From assembly GCA_964019415.1 (NCBI GenBank), contig OZ025877.1, forward strand, positions 2,341,767 through 2,405,766: DNA of 64,000 bases, written 5' to 3'. Below the pieces are notes generated by a model, which searched no databases, was not told where the DNA came from, and saw nothing but the letters and a program-made list of their open reading frames with translations. The translations under genes were made by a program, and so were the position numbers. The DNA is from Ianthella basta (taxonomy: Eukaryota; Porifera; Demospongiae; Verongiida; Ianthellidae). Shown one piece after another: positions 11,129-24,044 of this stretch (position 1 is its first letter; every line of letters starts with the position of its first letter).

Positions 11129-12997
11129 ATGGGTTGTCTTTTCAGCCGCACAGGCAATGTGAGCACTTTGGGAGATGAGAAAGAAGTGGGCAATGTTGGC
11201 TGTCGCGATCGCCAGCAACAATCGTCAACAGCAAGGCAAACTGCAGTCACTGAAAGCGAAGGAGACAGTACTGCCCGTCCGCAAGTGACAACAATTGACG
11301 GTGACCAGCACTCGCAACAAAATGCTGAACAAAGTCCAAGTGGTGTTCTGGGTAGCCCAACTCAAAACTTGAAGCGAACTGACATTGGACAACCAATTCC
11401 AGGAAGTGAGTGCCTTGTCGATTCCAAAAAGGGTTCCGTGTCCATCTACAAGCCACCACTGAAGTGCGTTCTTGCAGAGGAGGAAACTGGTATGGCGAAG
11501 TATGAGGTGGGTGCAGCCAGCGATGATGACGAATGCAGGCAGCAATCGTACGTCATTTTGCTGGTAGGGGCCACAGGCGTAGGCAAATCTACTTTAGTCA
11601 ATGGGATCGCCAACTACGTCCTTGGTGTTCGCTATGAAGATCCGTTCCGCTACAAGCTCATCGATGAGGGAGCAATTGGCCAGGCCCAAAGTCAAACCCG
11701 GCACGTTGCTAGCTATACTTTCCACAGGCAAACCTCTTCACCGATACCTTTTACTGTGACTATCATCGATACCCCTGGATTTGGAGACACAGATGGGACA
11801 GAAAGGGACAAAACAATATTAATTGAGCTAAAGCACTTTTTCGCAATCTCAGGCTTTACCACGCTTAATGCTGTTGGTTTTGTCACACAGGCAGCTTTGG
11901 CTCGATTGACCCCCACCCAAAGTTACATCTTCGATTCGATGTTGAGTATATTTGGTAATGACATCTCAAGCAGCATTGTATTGATGGTAACATTTGCAGA
12001 TTCCAAGAAGCCTCCTGTATTGGAAGCCCTTAGAATGGCAGGGGTACCCATTAATAAGTGTTTTGATTTCAATAACTCTGCTCTGTATCCTGAACCAGAT
12101 TATGAAGACACAGAAAGCAACCATTTGGACAATGATTTGGACAAAATATTTTGGGATCGCTCTATGAGCAGATTTGCAAAATTCTTTGAGGAGCTGTCCC
12201 ACATGGAACCTAAAAGTCTGCAGCAAACCAAAGATGTTCTGGAAGAACGTGAGCAATTGGCACTAATGAATAATGGCTTGCACCAATGGGGGCTTATGGT
12301 CGTTGCCAAAATTGAAGAATTGAAAGAAGAAGAAATGATTCTTAAGCAGCACAGTGCTGATTTGGATGCCAACCACCAATTTCAGTACACAGTCCATGTT
12401 GCCAGACCCAAGCAGGAGGACAACAGGAGTGGTAAATCCACCAACTGCACAAACTGCAACTTCACGTGTCATGAATACTGCTCTTGCCCTTTGACAGAAG
12501 ACAAGGAAAACGTGAAGTGTGTTGCCATGGAGGAAAGTACCTGCAGAGTGTGCCCAGGGAAATGCAAGCTTTTCTATCATACCAGAAGTGCAGTTAAGTA
12601 TAAACGATGTATTGAGAAGGAAAATCGAAGCTCTGAGGCCCTCAAGGTTCGCTACAAACAGGAAGCAATAGGGAGCGGTTCAGAAGCACTGATAGATAAG
12701 CTGAGAAAAGAAGTGGAAGCTCAATATTATGAGGCATTCCTCTTCATTCGTCATGCTCACCAGACCTTGAATAGGCTGAATGCACTTGCTTTGAAACCAA
12801 AACTCAGTAGCAGTACTGAGTGCATTGATCTGCTCATCCATTATGAGGAAGGTCACAGGGAGCACAATTATCAAAAGAGAGTTGAACGTTTGAAAGTTAT
12901 TCAGGGTGAAGCTGAGCGACTGCTGGAAATCAAAGACAATGATGAGTTCTGCAGCAAAGCTCAACAAAGTGCACAACAACTAGCTAAGCTAAGCTAA
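11129..12997 (+). CDS. P-loop GTPase B, single exon, MGC-type acylated N-terminus
   Basis: 622 residues with no introns. The start is the ATG at 11129 because it gives MGCLFSRTGN: Gly2 with Ser6 fits N-myristoylation and Cys3 fits palmitoylation, a classic dual membrane anchor. About 135 polar, Gln/Ser/Thr-rich residues replace the SAM domain seen in copies C-E. Then come P-loop GATGVGKST at 147, DTPGFGDTDG, TFADSK in the G4 position, FNNSA, the Cys/His module from 440 (NCTNCNFTCHEYC...CRVCPGKC) and a helical tail. Expected to be a membrane-tethered GTPase, probably on the cytosolic face of the plasma membrane or endomembranes (inference). The upstream GC/CCAAT segment is its promoter. The lack of introns could mean an old retrocopy that gained a new N-terminus, but introns in the relatives lie only upstream of the GTPase exon, so this is not required. 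Confidence 0.88.
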   Translation: MGCLFSRTGNVSTLGDEKEVGNVGCRDRQQQSSTARQTAVTESEGDSTARPQVTTIDGDQHSQQNAEQSPSGVLGSPTQNLKRTDIGQPIPGSECLVDSKKGSVSIYKPPLKCVLAEEETGMAKYEVGAASDDDECRQQSYVILLVGATGVGKSTLVNGIANYVLGVRYEDPFRYKLIDEGAIGQAQSQTRHVASYTFHRQTSSPIPFTVTIIDTPGFGDTDGTERDKTILIELKHFFAISGFTTLNAVGFVTQAALARLTPTQSYIFDSMLSIFGNDISSSIVLMVTFADSKKPPVLEALRMAGVPINKCFDFNNSALYPEPDYEDTESNHLDNDLDKIFWDRSMSRFAKFFEELSHMEPKSLQQTKDVLEEREQLALMNNGLHQWGLMVVAKIEELKEEEMILKQHSADLDANHQFQYTVHVARPKQEDNRSGKSTNCTNCNFTCHEYCSCPLTEDKENVKCVAMEESTCRVCPGKCKLFYHTRSAVKYKRCIEKENRSSEALKVRYKQEAIGSGSEALIDKLRKEVEAQYYEAFLFIRHAHQTLNRLNALALKPKLSSSTECIDLLIHYEEGHREHNYQKRVERLKVIQGEAERLLEIKDNDEFCSKAQQSAQQLAKLS

Positions 12998-15955
12998 GAT
13001 TAGATGCAAACAAAAGAGTATAATTATACTGTATATGTATTTTCAACATGCTTAAGTGTACGTATGTGAACACATAATTGTATTCAGAAACAACATTATT
13101 CTGTTGGTGCACTTCATAACAAGTTTATAATTTGCCATGGCTAGTGTGCAACTTTGCAAATTAAATTAATTGCTCATTCGAAAGAATTTTTCATATTAAC
13201 TCTATCTATTGTGATTCAGAGGCTTCAAATTCTTCACTGGCTTTTTGAAAGAAAATTGAAATGACAATGCTCAAATTGTCTGCATGCAGCACAACATCTG
13301 TCAACATGTCCATTGCATAGAGATACTGTGTATAAGCTAGCAATGCATGCCACTGCTACAAGGTTGAGATCATAGTATGCCACAAACCACAATTTCATTT
13401 ATACCTTGAACTAGAAAAATTGTACATGCCAAAGGCCTGTTAGCACCATGCAGAGTCAGGTTCTAAACCATGGATGTAACACTTGAAAGAGAAGGAGAAA
13501 ACCCACCTTTCTCGATGGCTAGACCATAATATGCGCATTATATAAAGGACTCAGGATGGCCAACATTATGTCCTGCGTTTGGCATAAATCATCATTGTTC
13601 TCGTGTAATCTAGATTCCCTTGCATGCTAGAACAACTAATACATTACATGCCTATAACAACACATGAAAAGCCTGTTATGAACCAATATCTGTACTTTAG
13701 CTTGTAGTGAGAACTTGCTGATTCAGATACCTCTGGCAATAGGCATAAAATCTAAGCATCCTGACTGGGACTCATCTGACTCGCAAGCCAGTCTAGGACT
13801 AATAATATTCCTAGCTGTATGCTTTTGTGCAACTCTATACAATCATGACCATGCAGCAAAACTGCAATGACTATGAGTCAATATGTTATGAGTGATCTAC
13901 ATTCTTGTACATTTATGTGACTGACTGTTACATTAATGTGCATAATAATTTTGTGGAAATGCTTGTAATGTCATGATGATGATAAATTGCATAAAAGTGA
14001 ATACTCCAATATAGATTAACAGAGAATAAATTGCATAAGTACTGTATATCTATGCTCAGATTATATGCATTTGGTATAGTAAGCGAGAGGTTCTTCATCA
14101 GACCATGTCGATATGTATGTAAGTACGTTTTAATGATGTGGCCAGCTATATGTGTATAGTAATGCATGCTTGTGTGAGTGGTAGCTGTAGAGGGGCCAAA
14201 GATGTCGATGTGTCACACTTCTTGTGCTTCATGCTGTTGCTGTCTTGTGGAAATGCACTCATATACACGTATGTCCTTTCTCTGAGATATTATTATTATT
14301 GCTAGTGAGCACACTACACAGACACAAGTCTGCAGCTCTAGAGCTATGTATATATAGTTAGCTGCAAGTGTGTAAATATGGATCTAGATGAATGGGAGAG
14401 TTTATCCTAAGTTTGGATGAATGATTCATAATTGACATAGTGGGGTTCCAGTACACAAAGAAGGAATGTGACCTTTCACGGTGGTCATGCCTCTGAAACA
14501 TCTAAGATGCCTGCTGCTGGCATAGACAAGCTCCTACACTCCAAGCTGGACTGTGCCACACAAAGATGCTAAGTCCAAATGTCTTCAAAATGATATAGGG
14601 TTGGCAACTAATTCCACAAATCCAGTTATCCACTTAAAGCAAAACTGGCACATTATTCAATTATTCAGATGCATGGAAAATTGCAATACACACTGATGCA
14701 AGAACATTAATAATAAATTACGGTTCAATGAAGCTATTTATATAACACCTTGAATAAAATGTGCACATGCCATAACGCTAGTCAGGCATCATTTAGTTTA
14801 TTGTTGCATAGATACTACATCTTCTAGTTCTAAACCAGCTGGTACTTACCAAATACAGAAGTCTAGCATGCCCACGCAGTTTACATAGAGTGAATGAATA
14901 ATTCATTATTGACATAAGCTAATTGAAAGGAATGTGCCCTCCAACCTGACCAGACCCATTGTGATCATGATCTGATCATGGGTGGTCAATTCCTGGAATC
15001 CAGCTTGTAGTGTGCTGTGTAGCAATTCCTGCAGGCAATCATGCACAGTGCAGAATGTGTGAAGATAATCTCTTAGATTTCAAAAACTAGCTAAAACTGA
15101 AGTAATTGAGAAACTAAATAATTGCATTGCATGAAAAACTGCACATAGTACATATATCTCACATGCGTTCATATCATTTTGTACCCATCATGCAAGTCTC
15201 TGAATGTCTGTTGCCTCTGGAACTAGAATACATGTATAATGGATGATAGAAATTAAGGGTTAGTTATTAGAAAGGAGTAACTCACTCCATGTTTAATTGC
15301 TATATGAGCCCTTCCCAGCGCCAGGTTTTCCTAGCAATTTGAAACTTATAGTGTGCTAACAATGTGCTGTCCATTGCATAGAGGTGTGCAGACTGAGGTC
15401 ATGGGATTGTATACTACATTGTGTTTCACAAGTATAGTTAGCTACACATTCACGTGATTGCTGAAGTGAGGACTTCTCATTTGGCAAAGACAGTTCTTTT
15501 CTCATAGTGCTTATTATGTCATTATAAGCGTACTGAACTCTAAATATATACATGGTGTCGTAGTTCCCTTTGTGAGTGTTGTGCTTAAAATTTGTTCAAA
15601 TGATGGCTAATCTACAACCATGCAAGAAGGGGCCAGAAAGTGTCAACTGCAAGGAAGTGCTATGTGCCACTGCTTGCTATACAGTCTGCACTGTGTGCAC
15701 AATAGCAAGTGTCAACATTGTATACACTTCACATCACATACACTGGTTATCACACACGCACATACCCCATCTAGAAATACTTAGTTTTCAACTTCTATTC
15801 ACTGTTAATGCACTCAAATAGGCTAAGCATTGATTTGGGCAATGTGGCTGCATGGTGGGCTTCCTTTCCACATTATACATTATTCATAGACGTAATTCCA
15901 TGGTGAGCTAGCTACCAAGGATACGAGTCATCTGACTTGCAGTTCCGTTATAGGC
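12998..15955. other. Long intergenic region, two dispersed minisatellite-type units
   Basis: No convincing gene. Segments at about 14395-14490 and 14885-14990 share GAATRATTCATWATTGACATA...GGAATGTGMCCT with the tandem array at 26306-26690, so they are single units of that repeat. The 81-codon frame at 15576-15821 has no recognisable features. Confidence 0.5.
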
Positions 15956-15961
15956 TATAAA
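15956..15961 (+). promoter_or_regulatory. TATA box of GTPase C
   Basis: TATAAA in GGCTATAAATGGG, 81 bases before the ATG at 16037. Copy E has TATAAAA 80 bases before its ATG. Confidence 0.6.
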
Positions 15962-16036
15962 TGGGCCTGAACGTACAGAGATGCTGCAAATACGTAGAGC
16001 TGGAGTGAATACCCTGTATAGTGCCCTAGGCTAAAA

Positions 16037-19000
16037 ATGGCTTGGCGGGTGATACAGTTTGAACCAGATGACCTCTACAAATTTATCAAGAAGAAATTTG
16101 GCAAGGACTATGCTACAGTGCTCAAAGAGCAAGAGATTTCAGGAGAGATGTTTCTAAAGCTGACCCAAGATGAAGTAAAGCAGTTGTATCCAATATTAGG
16201 GCAACGGAAAAAAATAGAATCGCTATTGGCGGAATACAGATCTGCATCTGCTGATGTAAGTGACCATATCGATCTATATAACTTGTATCTTACTTTGCTT
16301 ATGTGTACGTACTTTCATGTGATGGTGCTACACTGGACCAATCTCCGTCTTCGTGCCTTTGGGCACGAAGACTTTGAAATATCGAGCTTTGAAGAAGTTG
16401 TTTCGTCTCACGTCTTCCCATTATTCGCTTTCATTCATTCCATAAAATATACGGCCGTCACTGATCTCAGCCCAGACATGCTTGCTTACTGGTCTCATAC
16501 AACCTCAGTAAGATTTGGTGACACCTGGCGGTAATGCAGTGAATTCGGTTCCCAAACGATTCTAACGGGCGGCGGCAATTTTAGGGCCATCCTTACATAG
16601 TGAGTGCTACAGTCCTTTCGAGGTTCCTTGTCCCAATCGCGATTTGAAGTCTGCATGTCTGCACTCGATCACGTGGCACGTGATAAATGAGCGTCACGAT
16701 TCGTCACTTCGTAGGCAAAATCACGTGCCACGTGCAGACTTCAAATCGCGATCGGGAGAAGGACACGGCTGTTTCGCCGGGGTAACTTAGTTGTTACGCA
16801 ACATTTTGCATTCGAAAAATGGCGTCTTTTTCCCTATGCTAGCAATATATAACGGATATCATTCCTCCGAGTTTTTCGGAAGAAACGGCTTGGTGCATCT
16901 TATTGCTGGTAATTGTTTAGGTATTTTGGTATTGGTCTAATCATACTCCTTATTTTTCCTGCAGTTTTGAGGAATGTATGTGCATAATGGACATTTAGTA
17001 TTAAATATACACATGTTTACAATATAAAACATACCGGTCCTGGAAACCTGCAGAAAAAAAGGAGTAAGATGGGACCTACACCAAAACGTCTATAATAACT
17101 AGAAATAAAGTGGAGCATTAACCATGGTCCGTACATGCAAGAATGTCGCACCGTATAGTCCTACATCCTTGAATGTAGAGACGATGGTTAATGCTCCACT
17201 GTGTAACAGCCTTTACTTGTTTCTGTCCTTTTTATGCCATCCCTACATCCTTACAATTTTTGTAGAAAATTTTTATTATTTCTAGTTTCTGTACTTTTTA
17301 TAGTGGACAGCTAAGCTGAAGCAACATACTTAGTCTCAACCATAGGGCATTGGTGCAGGCATTATACCTCATTTCTGTAATCCTGAAGCTCAGGGTGTGG
17401 GCTAGCACCTAGGTTCCGCGCTAGCCCAGCGAGTAACGGCGACCGGTAGCCAACCTTGGCGGGGAAATGCACGCACGACCGCGAATGTCCTTCAAACGGC
17501 GCGCAAGTTAACTGCTGCAGCTGCTAACAATGGCACCAGTCACTCCGGTTTCATCCGGCTTAATTACGTAATTTGAAAATGGCGTCCGTCCGCTTGGCCA
17601 AGCAACACGGCAGGAGTCGTGGCAAGCGCTGTCTTCCCCACTAACTCGCGCCGCCTTCTAACCTACAAAGGAATGCAACCAGCCAAAAATGGTGCAATAT
17701 GGTGCGAGAAGTATGTACCTGGTCCCTCTGGTTCGTGCGCTACGGCTGTCAAGAATAATAATAATAATTTCTTATTCTTCTTCGGAAGAATAAGAATAAG
17801 ACGAAACGTGAGAAATGTCGAGGGCGCTATCTACGTATAGGCGCACCTTCGCTGGGAAGTAAGGTTATACATGTGCACTGTTTAGTCCCCGCTTCGTCAT
17901 GGTAAGCTTTCGTTCGCCGGTTTTCGATCCTGTTCAGGAGTAGCGCGACTTTTCGTTTGTATTACAGCATAAAACAACCACTGCCATCCCTACATAGATA
18001 CCAAAGATCAAATACTGTCTATCATTTCTCTAGGAAAACCCGGAGGAGTGATATCTTTATACATGGCTAGCATGCGGCAATGGGCGCCATTTTGCCATTG
18101 CGCAAGAATTACTAAGTTGTACACGCGGGATACAAATGAAACAGCCGTGAGGAACCTCGAAAGCACTGTATATACCGCACTCTCTATTAACCCCAGCACC
18201 TCCTCGAGAATCGCGGCCGCGACAGGACATCTAGGTGCCATGGTGCAGCCGCATTTTAGTGCTCGTGTTATTTTTGTAGCATGTGCCTGAGTAGATTGTT
18301 TAATTGGCTACTTCAAGAAAGTTTCAGACGTCATGCCTCATGACAGCCATTATACAGGAATGCATGGCTGAGACCAGGGACCTCATTACCTAGGTGGGAT
18401 CTTTGTGAATACTATACGCAGTGACTACTTCATCAGAGTATTTAGTTCAGATGCCCCTTCAACTAAATCCTTAAATTGGGGGTTCAAAGCACCAAAAGAT
18501 GCACAACCCATGATTCACACTGTGCCACCAGGGTACAGTAAAATATTGCATGTTGATTATATACTATTTCAGGACTGGCAAAGCATAAGAAAATAATATT
18601 TATCTAGTGATACGCTTTCTTGAGCTTGGGCCCGGTACTTTTCTCATTCTTACCATTACAACATAGCTATAATAAATTAAATATAGCAGCCTAAATGATA
18701 ATAAACAGCTATATGTACCCATGATACAAATTTACTACCCTGGCCCATCACTGCATGACTGTGATGCATTTTTCTTCCGACTGCCTTTGCCTATCAGTGT
18801 ATACACATTGATATGCACAGAATGAATGTGTGTGTAGCAAGCTCCTAAAGATGTTTTTAACGTTGTAATGCTCTTTTCTGATTAGGCTGATTGTGAACCA
18901 AATGTTTCAGCCCGTGTAAGCTTTTTCGATGAATCAGCAAAAGAAGAGGACAGAACAACTGTACCCCCGGCAAAACCACTGAAGAACAAATCTAAACTGG

Positions 19001-20592
19001 TTGAAGAAGGCCCTCAAGAAGTCTACCAACCTCCAATGAAATGCACTTTGTATGATAAGGATAAGGGTGTGGCCAAATTCACTGTTGGCAATCCACCACC
19101 TACATATACACGATTGCATGAGTATGTGGTGATGTTGGTCGGTGCAACCGGAGCAGGCAAAACAACTTTGATCAATGGAATTGTGAATTACATCCTGGGA
19201 GTTGCTTGGAAAGATCCGTTTCGTTTTAAAATCATAGTGGATGAGAATCCCGAAGTGTGCGAGGCATACAGTCAGACAAAATTCATCACTGCATATACAA
19301 TCTACAAACAGGATGGCTCTCCATTCCCCCACACTCTGACCATTATTGACACACCCGGATTTGGAGACACAGAAGGAATAGACAGAGATGATATTCTGAA
19401 AGGTCAGATTCGAGACTTCTTTCAAGTGCGTGGTGCAAACGGCATTGACAGCATTCATGCCATTGGCTTCGTCACACAAGCATCCATGGTACGGCTCACC
19501 CCCACACAAAAATACATCTTTGATTCCATTCTGAGCATTTTTGGAAAGAACATAGGAAGCAATATTATGCTCATGGTTACATTTGCTGACCACAGAAGGC
19601 CTCCTGTGCTAGATGCCGTAAAGGCAGCAGAAATTCCTTTCTGTCATTATTTCAAATTCAACAACTCTGCTTTGTTTGCAGAGCAGCAAGATGCAGATGC
19701 AGCTAAGGAGACTGCCGGATCACTTGAAGCAACATACTGGAAGATTGGTATGGACAGTTTTGAGGGGTTTTGCAACCATCTTGTAACTGCACAGGCCAGA
19801 AGTTTGACACTAACAAAAGAGGTGTTGGATGAGCGACAGCAGTTAGAAATTGTGATGCAAGGTTTGCAGGAACAACTGAAAAGAATGGTAGGCAAGCTTG
19901 ATGAACTAAAGCAAGAGAAGCATGCCATGCAGGAAAATGAGGTGAAAATTGCTGCCAATGAAAATTTTACGTACAGAGTTACAACATATAAGGAAATCAA
20001 GCATGACATTTCTGGCACTGGAAGAAATGTCACTAATTGCTTAAAGTGCAACTTTACATGTCACAAAAGATGTGCTTACGCAAACAATGCAGACAAAATC
20101 AAATGCAAGGCAATGAAAGATGGATTATGCACTGCTTGCCCTAAGCAATGTCAGTGGGACTTGCATGTGAACAACCCTTGGTGGTTTGAAGTTGTCGAAG
20201 TTCCTGAAGAGCGAACATATCATGAGCTTAAGAAGCGTTATGATGAGGCATCTGCAGAGGTAACCAGAGTGCAGACAATGGTAGACAAGATTGAATCTGA
20301 GATTACTGAGATGCGTGTCAAGGCTTTAGAGAAGATAGATAAAGCCCAAAAGACCCTTGAACGTCTCGATGAAATTGCCCTGCGGCCCAATCCCCTTAGT
20401 CAGGTAGATTACATTGACCTGTTAATCCAATCAGAGAAGAATGAAGCTAAGGAAGGGTTTCTGAAGCGTATTGACTGTCTCAATGACCTCAAACAGAAAG
20501 CAACGCTCTTAGCCTCTGTACCAGAGATGCACCTGCATGAAGGGCTACAAAAAGCAGGGGAAATAGCTTCTCGGAGAGCAACCTCTAAATAG
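16037..20592 (+). CDS. SAM-domain P-loop GTPase C (two exons)
   Basis: Exon 1 is 16037-16255 (73 codons, donor GAT|GTAAGT) and exon 2 is 18886-20592 (acceptor TCTGATTAG). The intron is phase 0, giving 641 residues. Exon 1 is a SAM-like helical domain (LYKFIKKKFG, ISGEMFLKLTQDEVKQLYP, LGQRKKIESLL), a module that commonly forms homo- or hetero-oligomers. Residues 74-120 are an acidic/Lys-rich linker. Then come P-loop GATGAGKTT at 159, DTPGFGDTEG, TFADHR as G4, FNNSA, the Cys/His module from 458 (NCLKCNFTCHKRC...CTACPKQC-x4-H) and a coiled-coil-like tail. It should be a cytosolic GTPase that assembles through SAM and tail contacts (inference). Transcription probably starts from the TATA box at 15956. 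The 2.6-kb intron is full of MITEs. Confidence 0.88.
16617..16790. repeat. Fold-back MITE in GTPase C intron
   Basis: Arms AATCGCGATTTGAAGTCTGCA...CACGTGGCACGTGAT and ATCACGTGCCACGTG-CAGACTTCAAATCGCGAT (ends about 16632 and 16757) are inverted. The GCACTCGATCACGTG core resembles the MITE at 47655-47840. Confidence 0.7.
17118..17206. repeat. Short inverted repeat in GTPase C intron
   Basis: GTGGAGCATTAACCATGG at about 17110 is matched in reverse by GATGGTTAATGCTCCAC at about 17182. The loop between them is about 50 bp and non-coding. Confidence 0.6.
17390..17900. other. CpG-rich island inside GTPase C intron
   Basis: A sharply GC/CpG-richer block (GTAACGGCGACCGG, ACGGCGCGCAAG, CGCGCCGCC) ends near a perfect hairpin, CTTATTCTTCTTCGGAAGAATAAG. 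It holds ATGGCGTCCGTCCGC, which opens only 16 codons. It could be an inserted element or an alternative promoter; I cannot decide. Confidence 0.35.
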
Positions 20593-21397
20593 GCTTAAGG
20601 ATAATATGGAGGTGCTGGTTGCTGGTTAGGACTTGGCATAAAATTTGTCCCGTATATAATCAATTGAAACACTATGCAACATGACTGCTGTTATTTAGTA
20701 TATTGATACACTTTAAACCTTCCACAATAACTGTATTCAAAACTGGAACTAACAGGTCCATCATTTTGTATACTTGTTTTTGTTAAACACCAAGTTGCAT
20801 CATAAAAACTGTTCATTTTGATCAATGTTCTAATGTATACAATATTTCTACACTTCATGAATTTAGGAGAGTGTATTAGTTTAGTCATGCATATTTAAAT
20901 ACGAATTTGTATGATATCATATTATAGTTCCAGTTCCACGTTAATTTACATGCTGCTTGTGAAATTTAGTTCGTAAACTACACTGCATGACCTGCTTCAC
21001 TTAGCAATGAGTAGAATCATTAGTACTGATTAAGCTAAGTTTGATTCCTGAGTTGTGTCTGTGTGTTTGTTCCTTATATCTCAATTTAATACAAATGCTA
21101 ATGATATGCAGATTCCGTCGAGCAATATATAAAACTGTTATGAGCTGATAAGTGGAATCAGTGGTGTTCAAGAAATATGGACTATAATATGTGTGCTGTT
21201 GATAATTGTTCAAACTGTAAAGTAGGAGGTTATACAGTAGAGAACTGAGGACAATTAGGGAACACTACATGTAAGTCAGTCAAAAAACACATACGTATAA
21301 AAAATATATTTGCACTATGGCGCTAAAAAATGGCGGAAGGCAGCTGCGCTGGGTGATGGTCATAGACAGCCTGCCAGCAAACTAAGGACGGTGAAAG
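20593..21397. other. 3' flank of GTPase C, no gene
   Basis: AT-rich 3' UTR and intergenic sequence. The last 100 bp (GCGCTAAAAAATGGCGG) may be the 5' UTR of the following LINE. Confidence 0.5.
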
Positions 21398-23906
21398 ATG
21401 AGCGCTAAGAACTATGATAGTGATTTAGTGAGTGATATAAGTAGATTCGGGTGTTGGAATGTAAGAACGTTGAACGGAAGGGAGCAGGAGCTGGTCGCTG
21501 AAATGAAGAAGTATCGGCTGGAGGTGTTGGGTGTCAGTGAAGCGAAAGTGAGAGGAAATGGTATGAGGATGATTGGGGATACTACATGCGTGTATTCGGG
21601 CGTGCAGACAGGTAGAGCGAAAGCGGGTGTGGCGATTTTGCTGTCAGAAAGATTCGGTCGGTTTTTGAAAGAATGGAGGTGTGTAGACGAACGAATTGTG
21701 ATGATACGGTTGAAGATAGAGGGCGTGTGGGTGTCTGTGGTGCAAGTATACGCGCCCACCGAGGACTGTAGCGATGCTAGCAAGGATGAGTTTTTCTTGA
21801 GGCTGCAAGAGACTGTTGGAAGAGTGGTGAGTGGTGACTTATTGGTTGTGATGGGAGACATGAATGCTAGAGTGGGTGATAATACAAGTATCTGGGGTGA
21901 AGTCCTTGGTAGGTATGGTGAGGAAGTGTGCAATGAGAATGGGAGGAGACTGCTGCAGTTTTGTAATGAGTACAATCTGTGGATTTCTAACACATGGTTC
22001 CCACACAAAAGAATCCATAAGTACACTTGGGAATGTAGAGGCAGAGGGCTCAGGTCCCTTATTGACTACTTCTTGGTGGGAAAGGAGGCTAGGAAGCAGG
22101 TAATGGATGTCAAGGCAGTGAGGGGGGCAGAAATAGGAAGTGACCATTACCTAGTGTTGATGAAGATAAAGCTGAAGGCTAGGAGAGTGAAGAACAGTAG
22201 TCAAGTGAGGGGGAGACAGAAGATTAAAATTCGCAATTTGAAGGATGATATGGTGAGAAGAGAATACCAGGCAGTGATTGCTGAACTGTATGAGGAAGCT
22301 AGAGCTGGTGGGTGTGCATCAGGAAAGGATGTTGAATTGGCATGGAAGGAGTTGAAAGAAGGTATAGTGGGGGCGGCAACGAAGGTGTGTGGGACAATGA
22401 GGGGGAGAAGTGGACAGGCAAAGAGAACAAGATGGTGGAATGAGGAGGTGAAGAATGCAGTGCAAAAGAAGAAAGTGCTGTATAAGCGGCTGCAGGACAC
22501 TGGCAATGTAGAAGCTAGGCAAAGGTACAAGGAGGCAAAGCTAGAGGCAAGGAAATTAGTCAGAAAGGCTAAAAATGATGAGTGGGTGCAGTTTGGGAAG
22601 GAAATGGAGAAGGATGCAAAAGGCAATCAGCCACGTTTTTGGGCTAGGGTGAATGGAAACAGGATGACAAAGGAGAGTATGACTCGCATTAATGGTAAGA
22701 ATGGTCAAGTATTGTCAGAGGGGGCTGAAGTCATCGGCAGGTTGAAGGAGCACTTTGAAGAGTTATTCCATGAAGTGGGAGAGCCTCTCTCAGACACACA
22801 GTGTAGTGAGGCAATGCAGGAGGATGATATGGGAATAATGAAGGAGGAAGTGAGAAATGGGGTGAAGAGGCTTAAGATGAGAAAGGCACCTGGTATTTGT
22901 GGGATTCTGCCTGAGATGTTAAAAGCAGGGGGTGAAGTGGTGATAGAGTGGATGGCAGATGTATTCAATTTGGTGTGGAGAGTGGGGGTAGCCCCTGGAG
23001 ACTGGAAGAATGCAGTGGTAGTACCAGTCCACAAGAAAGGAAGCAGACTAGAGTGTGCAAACTACAGAGGAATTAGTCTAATGAGTATTGTTGGTAAGGT
23101 GTTTGCGAGGGTATTGAATGAGCGGGTGAAGATGGCAACAGTTGACAAAGTGATGGACGAGCAAGGAGGTTTCAGAACTGGCAGGGGGTGCAATGACCAA
23201 ATTTTTGCAGTCAAGCAAATTGTGGAGAAAACCATCGAGAAAGATAAGAAAACATACATGGCTTTTGTGGACCTGGAAAAGGCATACGACAATGTAAGCA
23301 GGGAAAAGTTTGTGGAAAGTGCTATATGCTTATGGGGTGAAAGGAAGGCTGTTAAGGGCAATTCAGGCACTGTATGTCGACGGAATGGCCAAGGTGAAGG
23401 TTGGGGAAATGGAATCAGAGTTGTTTGAGGTGCATAGAGGTGTGAGGCAGGGTTGCACTCTCTCACCATGGCTCTTTAATGTGTTTATCGACAGTGTGAC
23501 GAGGGAGGCAAGAAGGCAGTTTCTGAGGGAGGTGAAGTTGTCAACTGGTGATGTAGGGCTACTCCTTTTTGCGGATGACATGGTGGTAATGGCAGAATCA
23601 GTGGAAGGGCTACAGCACAATTTACAGGTGATGAGTGATGTGCTGAGCAGGTGGGAGCTGAGGGTGAATTGGAGAAAGACTAAAGTGATGAGGATTGCAA
23701 GGAAGAGAGAGGAATGTGAAGTCAAAATTGATGAAGAGGTAATAGAACAGGTAGATGCAATGAAGTACTTGGGTGTGATGATTAGTAATGGGAGAATGGA
23801 GAAGGAAGTAGAGGCAAGGATTGGGGGTGCAACACGGGTGATCGGAGGGTTGAATGATGTAGTACTGAGAAGGAAGGAATTGAGCAGGAGCACAGAAACA
23901 AATTGA
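21398..23906 (+). pseudogene. APE-RT LINE polyprotein, RTE-like, frameshifted
   Basis: The N-terminal half is an apurinic/apyrimidinic-type endonuclease: FGCWNVRTLNG, VSEAKVRGNG, VQVYAPTED, VVMGDMNARVGD and IGSDHYLVL carry the catalytic Asn, Glu, Asp, Asn and Asp/His residues. A basic linker leads to the RT: VVPVHKKG, NYRGISLM, MAFVDLEKAYDNV, then a frameshift at about 23306 after which the +1 frame continues with RGVRQGCTLSPWLFN and LLFADDMVVMAE (FADD box). The frame closes at 23906 with no 3' UTR or tail that I can see, so the 3' end looks cut. EN followed by RT without a Cys-rich tail, and the thumb motif KYLGVMISN, favour the RTE-type group. One frameshift disables it, but it otherwise looks young. 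Confidence 0.85.
21398..23906 (+). mobile_element. RTE-like LINE copy
   Basis: Extent taken from the coding region described in the overlapping entry. The G-rich, purine-rich + strand (AGGAGG and GAAG repeats) differs clearly from the AT-rich host DNA on both sides. Confidence 0.8.
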
Positions 23907-24044
23907 TGATTATTTATACATCCTTCAAAGTGCCCCTACCTTTGACTACTGCTTGGAATGCAAAGTTGTGATCATATCTAGACTGATTACAAATATACCT
24001 GGAATATGATTTATGCAATAATTATTATTTTATGAATTATGACA

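Noticed and set aside
15576..15821. 81-codon frame upstream of GTPase C
   Set aside because: No domain, poor initiation context, and the GTPase C promoter has a clear TATA box downstream of it.
18934..19593. 219-codon minus-strand frame inside GTPase C
   Set aside because: Antisense shadow of the GTPase exon.
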